Assembly (NCBI GenBank): GCA_963703565.1
Contig: CAVPEW010000041.1
Span: 3,627 to 67,626 of the forward strand
Length of the DNA stretch: 64,000 nt
Origin: CAVPEW01 sp963703565
GTDB taxonomy: Bacteria > Actinomycetota > Acidimicrobiia > Acidimicrobiales > VFJN01
Reading direction: 5' to 3'
Shown here one piece after another: positions 1-8,514 of the stretch; positions within the stretch are counted from its first letter, which is position 1, and each line of letters starts with the position of its first letter. Both the position numbers and the translations under genes were made by a program. The notes below the pieces were generated by a model that was not told where the DNA came from, ran no database searches, and worked only from the letters and a program-made list of their open reading frames with translations.

Positions 1-571
1 ACGCGCCGACATGCGTCAGCTGCGGCACGGCCAGCACCCCCATCGCTGCCCCGAGCGCGGCACCTCGGGAACGCCCCAGGCGCCACGCCACGTCGGCGGC
101 CGCCAGTGGCACGGCCGCCATCGCGAGCGCGCCAGCGACGCGCAGGTACCACACGACCCGGTCGACCGGGACGGTCCCCTCGGCGTCGAGGACCCTGACG
201 ACAGCTGCTGCGCCCGCGTAGTACAGGGGCGGGTGCATTGGCATCTGGTTGGGCGGCCCGTCGCGCCGGTCGGGGCCGAGCTCGGACCACCCGGGCCGGC
301 CGGCGCGCGGCTCCGCCTGGTCGGCACCGGCCGCGGGCGAGCCCGAGACGAACGCGGGCTGCGACGAAGTGGCAGCCGAGGTGCGCCGCGACACTCGCAG
401 GCCGTCCCACTCCGGGTAGTCCCACGTTCGGGTCAGGTGGCGCACGAGGTCGTGGTGGACGTGCTCGTCGGCGGCTCGGAAGGTGGGCGTCAGCACCGTC
501 CAGGCGAGCAGCAGGCCGACGTGGGCGGCCACGACCACGGCGAGCGATCGGTGATACCGGCGTGAGGTCAC
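1..571 (-). CDS. GT-C/DUF2142-like integral membrane protein (partial, runs off window)
   Basis: The reading frame opens with GTG at 571, whose GTGA overlaps the stop of the upstream gene at 568, and stays open to the window edge (190 codons visible). The N-terminus has a charged patch, a hydrophobic helix (SLAVVVAAHVGLLLAWTVL), then an acidic/His loop (ADEHVHHDLVRHL) and later MHPPLYY. An acidic first loop followed by a PPLYY-type motif is typical of GT-C or DUF2142 polyprenyl-phosphate-sugar-dependent membrane glycosyltransferases. Further helices follow near codons 150-185. It is the last visible member of a four-gene minus-strand operon with a GT2, a methyltransferase and another GT-C protein, so a role in lipid-linked sugar transfer is inferred. 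The C-terminal part is not visible. Confidence 0.7.
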   Translation of the reverse strand, partial: MTSRRYHRSLAVVVAAHVGLLLAWTVLTPTFRAADEHVHHDLVRHLTRTWDYPEWDGLRVSRRTSAATSSQPAFVSGSPAAGADQAEPRAGRPGWSELGPDRRDGPPNQMPMHPPLYYAGAAAVVRVLDAEGTVPVDRVVWYLRVAGALAMAAVPLAAADVAWRLGRSRGAALGAAMGVLAVPQLTHVGA

Positions 572-2115
572 CCGGCACCGCCGAAGGGCTCGACGGGGGG
601 CGCCTCGCAGCGCGTCGGTTCGCACTCGAAGATCCAGGCACCGGCCTGGGTGGTCTCGAACGGGAGCAGCCGGCCAGCGGCGGTGGTGCGATCGAGGCGG
701 TGGAAGGCCTCGTCGGGCCGGACCAGGTGGGGGCCGAGGACCAGCGCCGCCCAGGCGGTGCCGAAGGCCGCGCACGAGAGTGCGGCCCGGCGGCCCAGGC
801 TGCCCGCTACCGGCACCGCGGCGGCGACCGCCGAGACCTGGAGCAGGTAGCGGTTGCCGATCGACTGCGCCCCGCCCCAGTAGTTGTCGGTGAAGAGCAC
901 CACGTGCAGGGCGGCGTACGCGAGCAGGCCGAGCGCGGCTGCCGGTGCCACCAGGCCCCAGCCGGCGGGCTCGGCCCGCTCGGACAGCGCGGCGGCTGCG
1001 GGCCGAGGACGATCGGCGCCGTGGCGCCGCCGGCGGGCCACGGCGCCGCCGGCGGTGGCGAGGGTGAGCGCTGTGGCCGCCGGCATGAAGGTGAGCGCAC
1101 CGGTGTGGCGACCCACGGCGTAGGTGAGCGCTGCGCCGGCCATGTCGCGCTCGGGGTGGGTGATCCGTTCACCGACGAAGTCCGCGCTCAACACCTCGTC
1201 GGTCCGCCAGCGCACCAGCTGTGCCTCCATGCCCCCGCCCCAGGGAGTGCCCGCGGGCGCGTAGTACCGCTCCCCGCCGTAGGCGTTCCAGGTCGCCCCG
1301 TCCGAGTAGCGCAGGTAGGGCACGGTCGACAGCGCTGCCACGGCGAGGCCGACCCCAGCGGCAGCCAGCACCACACGGGGTCGCAGGCGCGCCGCCGCCA
1401 CCACCAGCAGCGGTGCCACGGCGAGCACGGCCGGGAGCCGTTCGGTGGGCAGCAGGCCCGCGACGGCTGCCGCGGCGACGAGCGCGACGCCGCTGCGGTG
1501 GCGTGCCGCGTGCAGGGCGGCCACCGTCACCACCCCGACGAGCACTGCCACGAACAGGTCGGCATGGGCGGGGAACGCCCAGAACCAGGCTTGGGAGGCG
1601 ACGGTGACAGCGGCAGCGACGGCCAGTGAGGTGGCCCGGTCCCAGCGGAGCCTTCCCGCTGCGTACCAGCACGCTGCGTACCCGGCCAGCAGGAGGGCAC
1701 CGACCACGGCGATGCCGCGGGTGCCCAGGGCGGCCACAGCAGGGGCGAGCGCCACCGAGTACCCGAGCGGCTTGGCGAACGCCCAGCCGTCCTCGCGGCG
1801 TTGCGCGAACAGGCCCGCGGGTTGGGGATCCCAGTCGAGGTCCTCCCAGCGGCGTTGGTCGGCGTCGTCGTAGGAGAGGTCGCCGTGGGCCAGGCTCAGC
1901 GCCTGGTAGACGAAGGACGCCTCGTCGCCGGCCACGCGGCTGTCGGCGGGGTCGCTGCACGCTGCCCGAGCCACCGCGAAGCACAGCGCGGCGGCCGCCA
2001 GCACCACGATGACCGGGCGCGGCGAGCGCCACCGGGCCCGTTCGGTGTGCGGGCTCTGCCCCTGGCGCGCTGTCGGACCGAGTGTCGGGCCGGGCGCGCT
2101 GCCGACGTCGCTCAC
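568..2115 (-). CDS. GT-C-like polytopic membrane protein (515 aa)
   Basis: The start is GTG 2115, because its GTGA overlaps the TGA of the methyltransferase upstream; the open frame extends further but without membrane-protein character. After a hydrophilic leader of about 30 residues comes a first helix (VIVVLAAAALCFAVARAA), then an extracytoplasmic loop with GDEASFVYQ and later KPLGYS. Acidic residues right after TM1 and a proline/aromatic motif before the next helices are the usual layout of GT-C glycosyltransferases. Ten or so further hydrophobic segments follow, and the C-terminus (about 60 residues) is soluble. It likely transfers a sugar from a polyprenyl carrier made by the GT2 three genes upstream; the substrate is unknown. 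It could also be a glycan-associated membrane protein without catalytic activity. Confidence 0.75.
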   Translation of the reverse strand: MSDVGSAPGPTLGPTARQGQSPHTERARWRSPRPVIVVLAAAALCFAVARAACSDPADSRVAGDEASFVYQALSLAHGDLSYDDADQRRWEDLDWDPQPAGLFAQRREDGWAFAKPLGYSVALAPAVAALGTRGIAVVGALLLAGYAACWYAAGRLRWDRATSLAVAAAVTVASQAWFWAFPAHADLFVAVLVGVVTVAALHAARHRSGVALVAAAAVAGLLPTERLPAVLAVAPLLVVAAARLRPRVVLAAAGVGLAVAALSTVPYLRYSDGATWNAYGGERYYAPAGTPWGGGMEAQLVRWRTDEVLSADFVGERITHPERDMAGAALTYAVGRHTGALTFMPAATALTLATAGGAVARRRRHGADRPRPAAAALSERAEPAGWGLVAPAAALGLLAYAALHVVLFTDNYWGGAQSIGNRYLLQVSAVAAAVPVAGSLGRRAALSCAAFGTAWAALVLGPHLVRPDEAFHRLDRTTAAGRLLPFETTQAGAWIFECEPTRCEAPPVEPFGGAG

Positions 2116-2786
2116 GCGCGTGTGCCCGACGGACCGGGCTGTCCGACGCCGCTCACCAGGAGCGAGCGGGGCGCGGACCGCGGACCGCGTGCCACGGCCA
2201 CCAGCCACGGGAAGCGGCGCTGGACATCGACCTGCTCGAAGTGCCGCGCCAGCAGGGCCCCGAGCCGGCGAGGCCCGAAGGCCTGCACGTGCTCCGAGTC
2301 GTTGCCCCAGCGGGCCAGGTTCTTGCCGCGCCCCAGGTTGCCCAGCCGGAACCAGGGCTCCCAGGGAACCGACACGATCGCCCCGTGGCGCACCACCCGC
2401 GCCAGCTCGTCGAGCACCCGGTCCGGCCCGTCGCCATCGAGGTGCTCGAGGACCTCGATGGCGCTGGCCCAGCCCACAGCGGAGTCGGGCAGGGGCAGGC
2501 GAGTGGCGTCGCCGAGCACCGGCAGGCAGCCTGGTGCGCGGCCGGGGAGCTGTTCCGCCTTGTTCCACAGCAGTTCCACCGCGGCCACGGGCCGGCCGCC
2601 GCAAAAGCGCGCCAGCGACCATCCGGCACCCGCCCCGACGTCGACGAACGCCTCGTCGTGGCCCACGCATCTGTCGACCTCGGCATCGAGGGTCGCGAGC
2701 CAACGCTCGATGAGCGCCCTGACGACCGGGTTGGTGGAGGAGTACTTGGCCTGATCCTGGTCGAGCCCGGTGAGCGCCTCGCTCAC
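2112..2786 (-). CDS. Class I SAM-dependent methyltransferase
   Basis: The 224-residue protein has the SAM-binding motif I VDVGAGAGWS at about residues 48-57, an acidic motif II region (VAAVELLWNKAEQL), and the post-motif segment AIEVLEHLDGDGPDRVLDE near residue 110. This matches UbiE/Methyltransf_11-type enzymes. The start GTG 2786 forms GTGA with the stop of the glycosyltransferase upstream, and its own stop overlaps the next start, so all four genes at 1-3856 look translationally coupled. The later part (VPWEPWFRLGNLGRGKN) is common in methyltransferases of polysaccharide clusters. O-methylation of a sugar or lipid carrier is inferred from context; the acceptor is not deducible. Confidence 0.85.
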   Translation of the reverse strand: MSEALTGLDQDQAKYSSTNPVVRALIERWLATLDAEVDRCVGHDEAFVDVGAGAGWSLARFCGGRPVAAVELLWNKAEQLPGRAPGCLPVLGDATRLPLPDSAVGWASAIEVLEHLDGDGPDRVLDELARVVRHGAIVSVPWEPWFRLGNLGRGKNLARWGNDSEHVQAFGPRRLGALLARHFEQVDVQRRFPWLVAVARGPRSAPRSLLVSGVGQPGPSGTRA

Positions 2787-3856
2787 GGGGTCCCGCCTCC
2801 GGCCGTCCCGCTGATGGTCCCGGCGCGCGTGGCCACGCCGCCGCGGGCGCCGGCGCCGGCGGAGCGCTCGACGTGTTCGCGCCGGCGCAGGTGGACCATC
2901 AGCTCGGCCATCAGGCCCAGCGAGGCGAGCTGCACTGCCACCACCACCAGGAGCACACCGGCGATCAGCGCCGGCCGGTCGCCGACGCGCTCGCCGGCGA
3001 GGCGCAGTGCCAGCATCCAGCCCAGCAGCGATCCGCCCGCCACTGCCAGGATGGACGCCAGTCCGCCGAACAGGTGGAACGGTCGGGCCGTGTAGGTGGT
3101 GAGGAACTTCACCGTGACCAGGTCGAGGAACCCGCGCCAGAAGCGCTCCCGGCCGAACTTGGACCGACCCGCCTGCCGGGGATGGTGCACGACGTCGAGC
3201 TCGGTGGTGCGGAACCCCGCCCAGCTGGCCAGGACGGGGATGTAGCGGTGCAGCTCGCCGTAGAGGTCGAGCGATTCGGCCACCTCGCTGCGCATCACCT
3301 TCAGCCCACTGTTGAAGTCCCGCCCGGCAACCCCCGTGACCCGGGCCGTCGCCGCGTTGTACAGGCGCGAGGGCACCCGCTTGGCTGCACGATCGTTGCG
3401 GGTCGCCCGCCTCCCGGTGACCAGGTCCACGTCGTGCGCGTCGAGGGCGGCGACGAGGGTGGGGATCTCGTCGGGCTCGTCCTGCCCGTCGGCGTCGATC
3501 AGCGCCACGACAGATCCCGACGTGAGGCCCAGCCCCACCCGGAGCGCCTCGGACTTGCCACGGTTGACCCGCAGCCGCACCACCCGCACCCACTCCAGGC
3601 CGAGGGCCTCCACCGCGGCGGCGGTGCCGTCCTTGCTGCCGTCGTCGACGACGATCACCTCGTGGCTACCTTCGATGCGAGCCAGGGATCGCCCGACGCG
3701 GGGCAGCAGGGAGGGCAGGCTCTCGGCCTCGTCGAACGCGGGGATCACCACCGACACCCTCACCGCGGCACCCGCGTACGGTGCCGCGGCGGGTGTGGCG
3801 GTGGGTGTCGACGCGCCCGCCCGGACGGGGTCGGAGGCCGTCGGCACGACCGGCAA
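2783..3856 (-). CDS. Family 2 glycosyltransferase, dolichol-phosphate-mannose-synthase type
   Basis: The GT-A fold motifs are clear: VSVVIPAFDE at about residue 34, DDGS at 71-74 and the metal-binding DADGQD at 121-126, followed by RQAGRSKFG, typical of DPM1/GtrB-like polyprenyl-phosphate glycosyltransferases. Two C-terminal membrane helices (about 262-282 and 297-322) resemble the GtrB anchor. It should load a hexose from a nucleotide sugar onto polyprenyl phosphate for the GT-C proteins downstream. The open frame begins with TTG at 3856; GTG codons 4 and 33 (the latter directly before VSVVIP) are equally possible, so the first 30 residues, rich in Ala/Pro, may not be translated. It heads a coupled four-gene operon divergent from the WecB gene. 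Confidence 0.88.
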   Translation of the reverse strand: MPVVPTASDPVRAGASTPTATPAAAPYAGAAVRVSVVIPAFDEAESLPSLLPRVGRSLARIEGSHEVIVVDDGSKDGTAAAVEALGLEWVRVVRLRVNRGKSEALRVGLGLTSGSVVALIDADGQDEPDEIPTLVAALDAHDVDLVTGRRATRNDRAAKRVPSRLYNAATARVTGVAGRDFNSGLKVMRSEVAESLDLYGELHRYIPVLASWAGFRTTELDVVHHPRQAGRSKFGRERFWRGFLDLVTVKFLTTYTARPFHLFGGLASILAVAGGSLLGWMLALRLAGERVGDRPALIAGVLLVVVAVQLASLGLMAELMVHLRRREHVERSAGAGARGGVATRAGTISGTAGGGTP

Positions 3857-3896
3857 CGGTAGTCCCGCGGCCGTACGGGCCGGCGTGACCCGGTGC

Positions 3897-3902
3897 TACC
3901 TT
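3897..3902 (+). promoter_or_regulatory. -10 hexamer TACCTT of a leaderless promoter for the WecB gene
   Basis: TACCTT lies 8 nt before GTG 3911, the spacing at which transcription would begin at or next to the start codon. It favours GTG 3911 over the in-frame upstream GTG 3893. Confidence 0.5.
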
Positions 3903-3910
3903 GCGCGCCC

Positions 3911-5050
3911 GTGGCCGGCCCGGACCCTCGAGCGAGCCACGCGATCACGGTCTTCCTGGGCACCAAGGCGCAGTACATCAAGACAGCCCCGGTGCTGAGC
4001 GAGCTGGATCGGCGGGGGGTCGGCTACCGGGTCATCGACTCGGGCCAGCACGCTGCGATCATGGCCGAGCTGCGCCGCGAGCTCGCAGTGCGCGACCCCG
4101 AGTTCAGCTTCGGTGGATCCCGCGACGTCACCACCGTGCCCGGCGCGCTGGGGTGGTCGGCCGGCGTGGCGAGTTGGCTCGTGCGCCGGCGGCGGTTGCG
4201 CGAGGAGGTGTTCGGACCGCGGGCCCGGCTGTGCCTGGTGCACGGCGACACGCCTTCGACCCTGCTCGCGTGCCTGCTGGCCCGGCGCGCCGGCCTCGAG
4301 GTGGTGCACCTCGAGGCCGGGTTGCGATCCCACCACCTCCTGCACCCCTTCCCCGAAGAGCTGATCCGGCTGGTGGTGATGCGGGCGTCCGGCGTCCTGT
4401 TCGCTCCCGACGAGGTGGCGATGGCCAACCTGGTGGACCTGCGGCTGCGGGGCCGTGCCCTTCTCGTGCCGGGCAACACCTCCATCGACGCCCTGCGAAC
4501 CTCGCTGGGCGAACCCCCGGCGCCCGCTTCGGGCCCGGCGGTCGTGACCATGCACCGGGTCGAGAACCTGCACGCCCGTGGCGCTGTGGAGGGGTTCGTG
4601 GCGCTCGTCGAGCGCCTGGGGGCGAAAGGACCGGTCCGCTTCGTGGTGCACGGCCCGACCCGGGCGGTCCTCGAGCGTGGCGGTCACCTCGCCCGCCTGG
4701 TCGCGGCCGGTGTGGAGACCGTCCCGTTGCTGGGCCACCGCGACTTCGTCAGGCTGCTCGCTGCGGCCCCGCTCGTGGTCACCGACGGTGGGTCCATCCA
4801 GGAGGAGTGTGCCCTGCTCGGGGTGCCGACGCTGCTGTGGCGCCGGCGCACCGAGCGGCCCGACGGGCTCGGCGCGAACGTGGTGCTCGGCCGGGACCGG
4901 CCCGAGGTGGTCGAGCGCTTCGTGCGCGACCCGTCGCCTTGGCGCCGCGGCCCCGCCTGGGCGGACCGCGCCAGCCCGGCGGCTTGGATCGCGGACCAGG
5001 TCGTGGCCCGGGCCGCGAGCGCCGAGCAGGCTGCGCTCAGCGGCGGGTGA
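3911..5050 (+). CDS. wecB: UDP-N-acetylglucosamine 2-epimerase (non-hydrolysing, WecB family)
   Basis: This 379-residue protein has the family landmarks in order: GTKAQYIKTAPV at the N-terminus, VHGDT near 111, HLEAGLRS near 134, FPEELIR near 147, the catalytic-His region MHRVEN (usually THRREN), and TDGGSIQEE (usually TDSGGIQEE). These correspond to UDP-binding and the acid/base residues of enzymes that interconvert UDP-GlcNAc and UDP-ManNAc. The S/G swap in the last motif is a variation worth noting, but the flanking D and EE are kept. The start was chosen from the upstream -10 hexamer; GTG 3893 is the alternative. Divergent from the GT2 operon and convergent with the pyruvyltransferase (14-nt 3' overlap), it probably supplies a ManNAc-type sugar to the surface glycan. 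Confidence 0.85.
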   Translation: MAGPDPRASHAITVFLGTKAQYIKTAPVLSELDRRGVGYRVIDSGQHAAIMAELRRELAVRDPEFSFGGSRDVTTVPGALGWSAGVASWLVRRRRLREEVFGPRARLCLVHGDTPSTLLACLLARRAGLEVVHLEAGLRSHHLLHPFPEELIRLVVMRASGVLFAPDEVAMANLVDLRLRGRALLVPGNTSIDALRTSLGEPPAPASGPAVVTMHRVENLHARGAVEGFVALVERLGAKGPVRFVVHGPTRAVLERGGHLARLVAAGVETVPLLGHRDFVRLLAAAPLVVTDGGSIQEECALLGVPTLLWRRRTERPDGLGANVVLGRDRPEVVERFVRDPSPWRRGPAWADRASPAAWIADQVVARAASAEQAALSGG

Positions 5051-6188
5051 GGCCCGGTCGACCCGCGCGGGTCGCTGCGGTGAGCACCCGGTCGAGGATC
5101 TCGTCGTTGCGTCGCTCGCGCCGTACCAGTTCTGCCGCGGCCTCGGCCATGGCGTCATCGGCGCCGACGAGGGTCGAGGCCTCGGCCAAGCCGTCGAGCC
5201 CGCCGGGCTCCCAGCGCAGCGAGCGCGTGGCGGCGGGCCCGAGGTCGGAGCCGAGCGAGGAGACCTTGTCGGTGTAGCCGATGAGCGCCGCCGGGCGGTG
5301 GCTCAACGCGGCGGCCACCGCAGCGTGGTAGCGCATCGCCACCACCAACCGGCTGGCGCCGATCGTCGCCAGCCCGTCGGCCAGCCCGGCTACATCCGTG
5401 GTCACCGGGGTGGCCATGCGTGCCGCCACGGCGCTGTGCACCCCCTCGTCGCCGGGCCCGCCGAGGGCGACCAGGTGCACGGCGAGGCCGCTGCGGCGGG
5501 CGAGCGCGTCGAGGCCGCCGGCCGCCGCGCTCAGGAACCACTCGGGGCCGGGGTCGGTGCGCCGCCACGACACGGGCAGGCGGTGCCGCTCGCCGCGCCA
5601 CGGCCGCAGGCAGGCGACGATTCGATCCAGCGGCTCGACCGCCGGCGGGGGCAGCGAGAACGCCAGGTCGGCCGCCACGACTGGGCGGTCGAGTCCGATG
5701 TCGGCGAGCAGGTCGGCCGAGGAGTCGTCCCGCACGCTCAGCGGCACACCCCCTAGCGCGGCGCGCACGCGGGCGCGGCTCGCTCCGGTGGTGAGCCGGC
5801 CGGCGCCGAGGCCGACGCCCCCGACCCGACGGCGGGTGAGGCGGGCCCGCACGACGGGCGCCAGGTGGAGGTCGAGGTTGAGCGAGGAGGTCTCGTCCTG
5901 GAGCAGGCCACCGCCCCCGAGGAACAGGGCTGCGCCCAGCGTGCCCGGCGCGAGCAGGGTGCGCCGCCGGCGTGCTGTGGGTCCGTGGGCGGCGACGGTT
6001 TCGGCCGGTGAGACCGACAGGGCGTCGACGGCGAGGCCCCGCGCGGTCAGCTTGGACCGCAACGCCGCGAAGACGAGCTCGTCGCCCAGGTTCTGCGAGC
6101 CGATCCATGCGGCGACGGTGACCCGGCGCCCGGTCCCCGACCACTCGGGGTCCCCCCCGTGCCGGGCTCGGGTGCCCGCCTCGTCCAT
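5037..6188 (-). CDS. Polysaccharide pyruvyl transferase family protein (CsaB/WcaK-like)
   Basis: The start is ATG 6188. The 383-residue protein begins with WIGSQNLGDELVF, the NxGD motif that opens the polysaccharide pyruvyl transferase domain, followed by LFLGGGGLLQDE and later AMRYHAAVAAALSHRPAALIGY, which matches the conserved RxH...A...P motif of the family. These enzymes transfer pyruvate from PEP to a sugar hydroxyl of a wall glycan or exopolysaccharide. Pyruvylated wall glycans are the known ligands of SLH domains, and SLH-like repeats occur in the neighbouring secreted proteins (6260-11996 and 55662-57440), so a functional link is plausible but inferred. Its 5' side carries a 16-bp triplicated repeat. 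Confidence 0.85.
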   Translation of the reverse strand: MDEAGTRARHGGDPEWSGTGRRVTVAAWIGSQNLGDELVFAALRSKLTARGLAVDALSVSPAETVAAHGPTARRRRTLLAPGTLGAALFLGGGGLLQDETSSLNLDLHLAPVVRARLTRRRVGGVGLGAGRLTTGASRARVRAALGGVPLSVRDDSSADLLADIGLDRPVVAADLAFSLPPPAVEPLDRIVACLRPWRGERHRLPVSWRRTDPGPEWFLSAAAGGLDALARRSGLAVHLVALGGPGDEGVHSAVAARMATPVTTDVAGLADGLATIGASRLVVAMRYHAAVAAALSHRPAALIGYTDKVSSLGSDLGPAATRSLRWEPGGLDGLAEASTLVGADDAMAEAAAELVRRERRNDEILDRVLTAATRAGRPGLTRR

Positions 6189-6197
6189 CCACCCATG

Positions 6198-6245
6198 GTG
6201 CCACCGCTGCCCCGTGCCACCGCGGCCCGGTGCCACCGCGGCACG
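6198..6245. repeat. Three 16-bp tandem repeats upstream of the pyruvyltransferase
   Basis: Units start with GTGCCACCGC at 6198, 6214 and 6230; the second and third differ at one base and the first differs in its last six bases. They fill most of the 71-nt gap between the M23 gene stop and the pyruvyltransferase start. Confidence 0.75.
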
Positions 6246-6259
6246 ACCGGGCCGGCGCC

Positions 6260-7516
6260 CTAGGCGCTGGCGAGGGCGAGGAGCCGGGCCAGGTAGGACG
6301 CCATCTGATCGCGTCGCACGCCCTCGCGGGGTCGGTAGCTCCCGTCCGCGTGGCCCTGGACGATCCCTGCCTTGGCCAGCGCGTTGATGTCGGCGTGGTG
6401 CAGCGCCGAGTCGTCCCAGAAGTAGTCCAGCGTCGCCGCCGCCAGACCTCGCCCGGTGATGAGCCCGTAGGCCCGCGCCGTCCAGGCCGCCATGCGGTCC
6501 CGCTTCATGGCCACGGTGCCCAAGAGGCGCCATGTCCCGTCCCCGTTGGCCTCCTCGCCGGTGCGGACCTCGGCCGAGGAGAGTCGGATGACGCCCACGG
6601 CGACGAGCTGGTTTGCGGCCAGCTCGTGGACGCTGCCGGTGTCGTCGCTGAACACGTCGGGGGGCGCCGCGGGCAGGGCGACCCCGGCAGCTCGCAGGAG
6701 CCGGGCGACGAAGCTGGCCATCTGGAGGCGGTTCACCGCCGCCGCCGGCCCGTAGGTGCCCGCCGAGATCCCCTCGGCGATGCCCTTGGAGACCAGGCAC
6801 TCCACCGCGAGGTGGTGCGCGTTGGTGGCTGGTACGTCGGCGAAGGTCTGGGTGGGACCAGGGGGGCAGATGCCGGTCAGGGACGGGACCGGACCGGTGG
6901 GCACGATCGGTGCCGGCGCGCCGAAGTCACCGCGGGCCTGGGCGGCGCGAAGGCTCGGGTAGGGGTTGAGGTAGTCGGTGCCGTAGGGGTCCACGACGCG
7001 TGGGTCCCGCACGGAGAGGTGCAGGTGGGGGTCGGTGGACTCGGCGTTGCCCGAGTCGCCCATGAAGCCGATGAGCTGCCCGCGCCCGACGCGGCTGCCC
7101 ACGGCGAGCCCCGGGGCGTAGGCGCGCGACGGGCCGCCGAGGCCGTCGTCAGTGCCGGGGTTGTCGTTGTCGAGGTGGATGTAGGAGTAGCGCCGTCCGT
7201 CGTCGCCGTCGATGGAGATCCAGTATCCCGACAGGGCGGAGGGGGTCGAAGGCATGCTCGCGATCCGCCCGGAGTAGGCGGCGCGTATCGGAAGGCCCTT
7301 GCTGCCGATCAGGTCGGTGGCCTTGTGCGCGCCGGACGAGCGCGCGGCGTGGTACCAGTCGTCGTACCAGACCCGCGACGGGTCGGTCGGGAACGACAGG
7401 TCGATCACGGCGTCGTAGGGCGGTGACGCGGCTGCGGCGGGCACGACCCGGACCTGACCGACCAGGCCGCCCAGTACCGACAGCGAGCAGGCGAGAGCGA
7501 GCAGGCGGCGGTGCAC
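6260..7516 (-). CDS. Secreted M23-family metallopeptidase with C-terminal SLH-like repeats
   Basis: GTG 7516 opens a 418-residue protein with a signal peptide (LLALACSLSVLGGLVG...AAAAS). The M23 (LytM/lysostaphin) zinc ligands are visible as HKATD near residue 67 and HLHLS near 150, with GQLIGFMGDSGN between them. The C-terminal half carries three degenerate S-layer-homology-like repeats: FADVPATNAHHLAVE, VFSDDTGSVHELAANQL and FWDDSALHHADINAL, each followed by a R-x-QMASxxAR-type segment. It should cleave or bind peptidoglycan cross-links outside the cell, with the repeats tethering it to a wall polymer. The HKATD motif replaces the usual HxGxD glycine with Ala; the H and D ligands remain. 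Confidence 0.87.
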   Translation of the reverse strand: MHRRLLALACSLSVLGGLVGQVRVVPAAAASPPYDAVIDLSFPTDPSRVWYDDWYHAARSSGAHKATDLIGSKGLPIRAAYSGRIASMPSTPSALSGYWISIDGDDGRRYSYIHLDNDNPGTDDGLGGPSRAYAPGLAVGSRVGRGQLIGFMGDSGNAESTDPHLHLSVRDPRVVDPYGTDYLNPYPSLRAAQARGDFGAPAPIVPTGPVPSLTGICPPGPTQTFADVPATNAHHLAVECLVSKGIAEGISAGTYGPAAAVNRLQMASFVARLLRAAGVALPAAPPDVFSDDTGSVHELAANQLVAVGVIRLSSAEVRTGEEANGDGTWRLLGTVAMKRDRMAAWTARAYGLITGRGLAAATLDYFWDDSALHHADINALAKAGIVQGHADGSYRPREGVRRDQMASYLARLLALASA

Positions 7517-7574
7517 GTCCCACCATCGGCACGGGGCCGGTGGCGCTGAAGCCCGACCGGACCCGCGTCCTGCC

Positions 7575-7599
7575 CAGCTGACGCGCAGCGGGTCAGCTG
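7575..7599 (-). terminator. Stem-loop after the UPF0104 gene
   Basis: CAGCTGAC (7575-7582) and GTCAGCTG (7592-7599) form a perfect 8-bp stem with a 9-nt loop, 3 nt after the stop codon of the minus-strand gene ending at 7603. No U-tract follows, so it may be a weak terminator or an mRNA 3' stabiliser. Confidence 0.45.
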
Positions 7600-7602
7600 G
7601 GG

Positions 7603-8514
7603 TCAGCGGCGACGTGCCCTCATCGCGCCGAGCGCGGCCACTGCCAGCACGTCGCGAACGGCGGTTAGGGCCCGGTAGCCGCCCACGACCAGGGCCAGTC
7701 CCCCGAAGGGCTCCCCGGCGAGCAGCCCGGCCACGGCCACCTCGAACACGCCGGCGCCCTGTGGGGCCAGCACGGCGACGAAGCCGGCCGCCCAGGCGAG
7801 CAGGAAGACAGCGACCGTCTCGGGCAGCGAAGCCACCTCGGCTGCGGGGAACGCCTCCAGGTAGATGGCGAAGGCCAGCGCCGAAGCGAGCCAGAACACC
7901 ACGATCTGGCCGGTGAGCGCGGCCCACGGCGCCCAGCCCAGGCTCGGGGCCTCGTGGCCGCGCCGCCGGGACAGCGCTGCGACCGCGGCGTTGAGAGCCG
8001 GCGGTGATGCGACCACGGCGAGCACTGCGCCGAGCGGGACGAGCCAGGCCCGGTCGTCGGTGCCCACCCCCGCCAGGGCGGCCGTCGCCGTTCCCAGTCC
8101 CACCGCGACCACGAACGACAGCACCGTCTCGAGCGCGGCCGTGGCGCCGAGCGCCATCGGGGGCACTCCGCGGCGGGCGAGGTCGGCGACGCGGCCCACC
8201 GCGTACCACACGCCTCCCGGCAGGTACCGCGCCGGGAGCGCCCGTACGGTGGTCTCCAGCACGTCACCGACCGGGGTCGGACTGCCCATGGCGCCGAGCG
8301 CGCTGGACCAGAACCAGGCGCTCTGGACAAGTGACAGGCCCAGCAGCGCCAGTGCCCCAAGCAGCGGCAGGAGACGGGCACCCGAGATCAGGTCGGCCAG
8401 CTCGTCGCGCCGGGCGACGACCAGCGCGACGGCGCCCAGGGCCACGGCGGCCAGGTAGGCGCGCCTGGCCAGCACGAGGCGGCGACGCCGAGGCGCTGCC
8501 GGCTGAGGGCTCAA
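7603..8514 (-). CDS. Lysylphosphatidylglycerol-synthase TM-region (UPF0104) membrane protein
   Basis: TTG 8514 overlaps the stop of the SpoIID-like gene (TTGA), giving 303 residues with about eight hydrophobic segments. Diagnostic family motifs are ARYLPGGVWYAVGRV near residue 97 and APQGAGVFEVAVAG near 256. The domain is the flippase-like membrane part of MprF without the aminoacyltransferase domain; stand-alone members are frequent in actinobacterial glycan clusters, where lipid or lipid-linked-sugar movement is suspected but not shown. A second paralogue lies at 12092-13063. Coupling to the upstream secreted protein gene suggests co-expression. Confidence 0.8.
   Translation of the reverse strand: MSPQPAAPRRRRLVLARRAYLAAVALGAVALVVARRDELADLISGARLLPLLGALALLGLSLVQSAWFWSSALGAMGSPTPVGDVLETTVRALPARYLPGGVWYAVGRVADLARRGVPPMALGATAALETVLSFVVAVGLGTATAALAGVGTDDRAWLVPLGAVLAVVASPPALNAAVAALSRRRGHEAPSLGWAPWAALTGQIVVFWLASALAFAIYLEAFPAAEVASLPETVAVFLLAWAAGFVAVLAPQGAGVFEVAVAGLLAGEPFGGLALVVGGYRALTAVRDVLAVAALGAMRARRR

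Noticed and set aside
16..327. 103-codon minus-strand frame at the window start
   Set aside because: It is the wrong frame of the GT-C-like partial gene at 1-571, which is coupled by GTGA and has membrane-protein character.
6231..6290. TAGGGC near the M23 gene stop as promoter of the pyruvyltransferase
   Set aside because: The hexamer ends in C, lies far from the start codon and overlaps the M23 stop codon; evidence is too weak.
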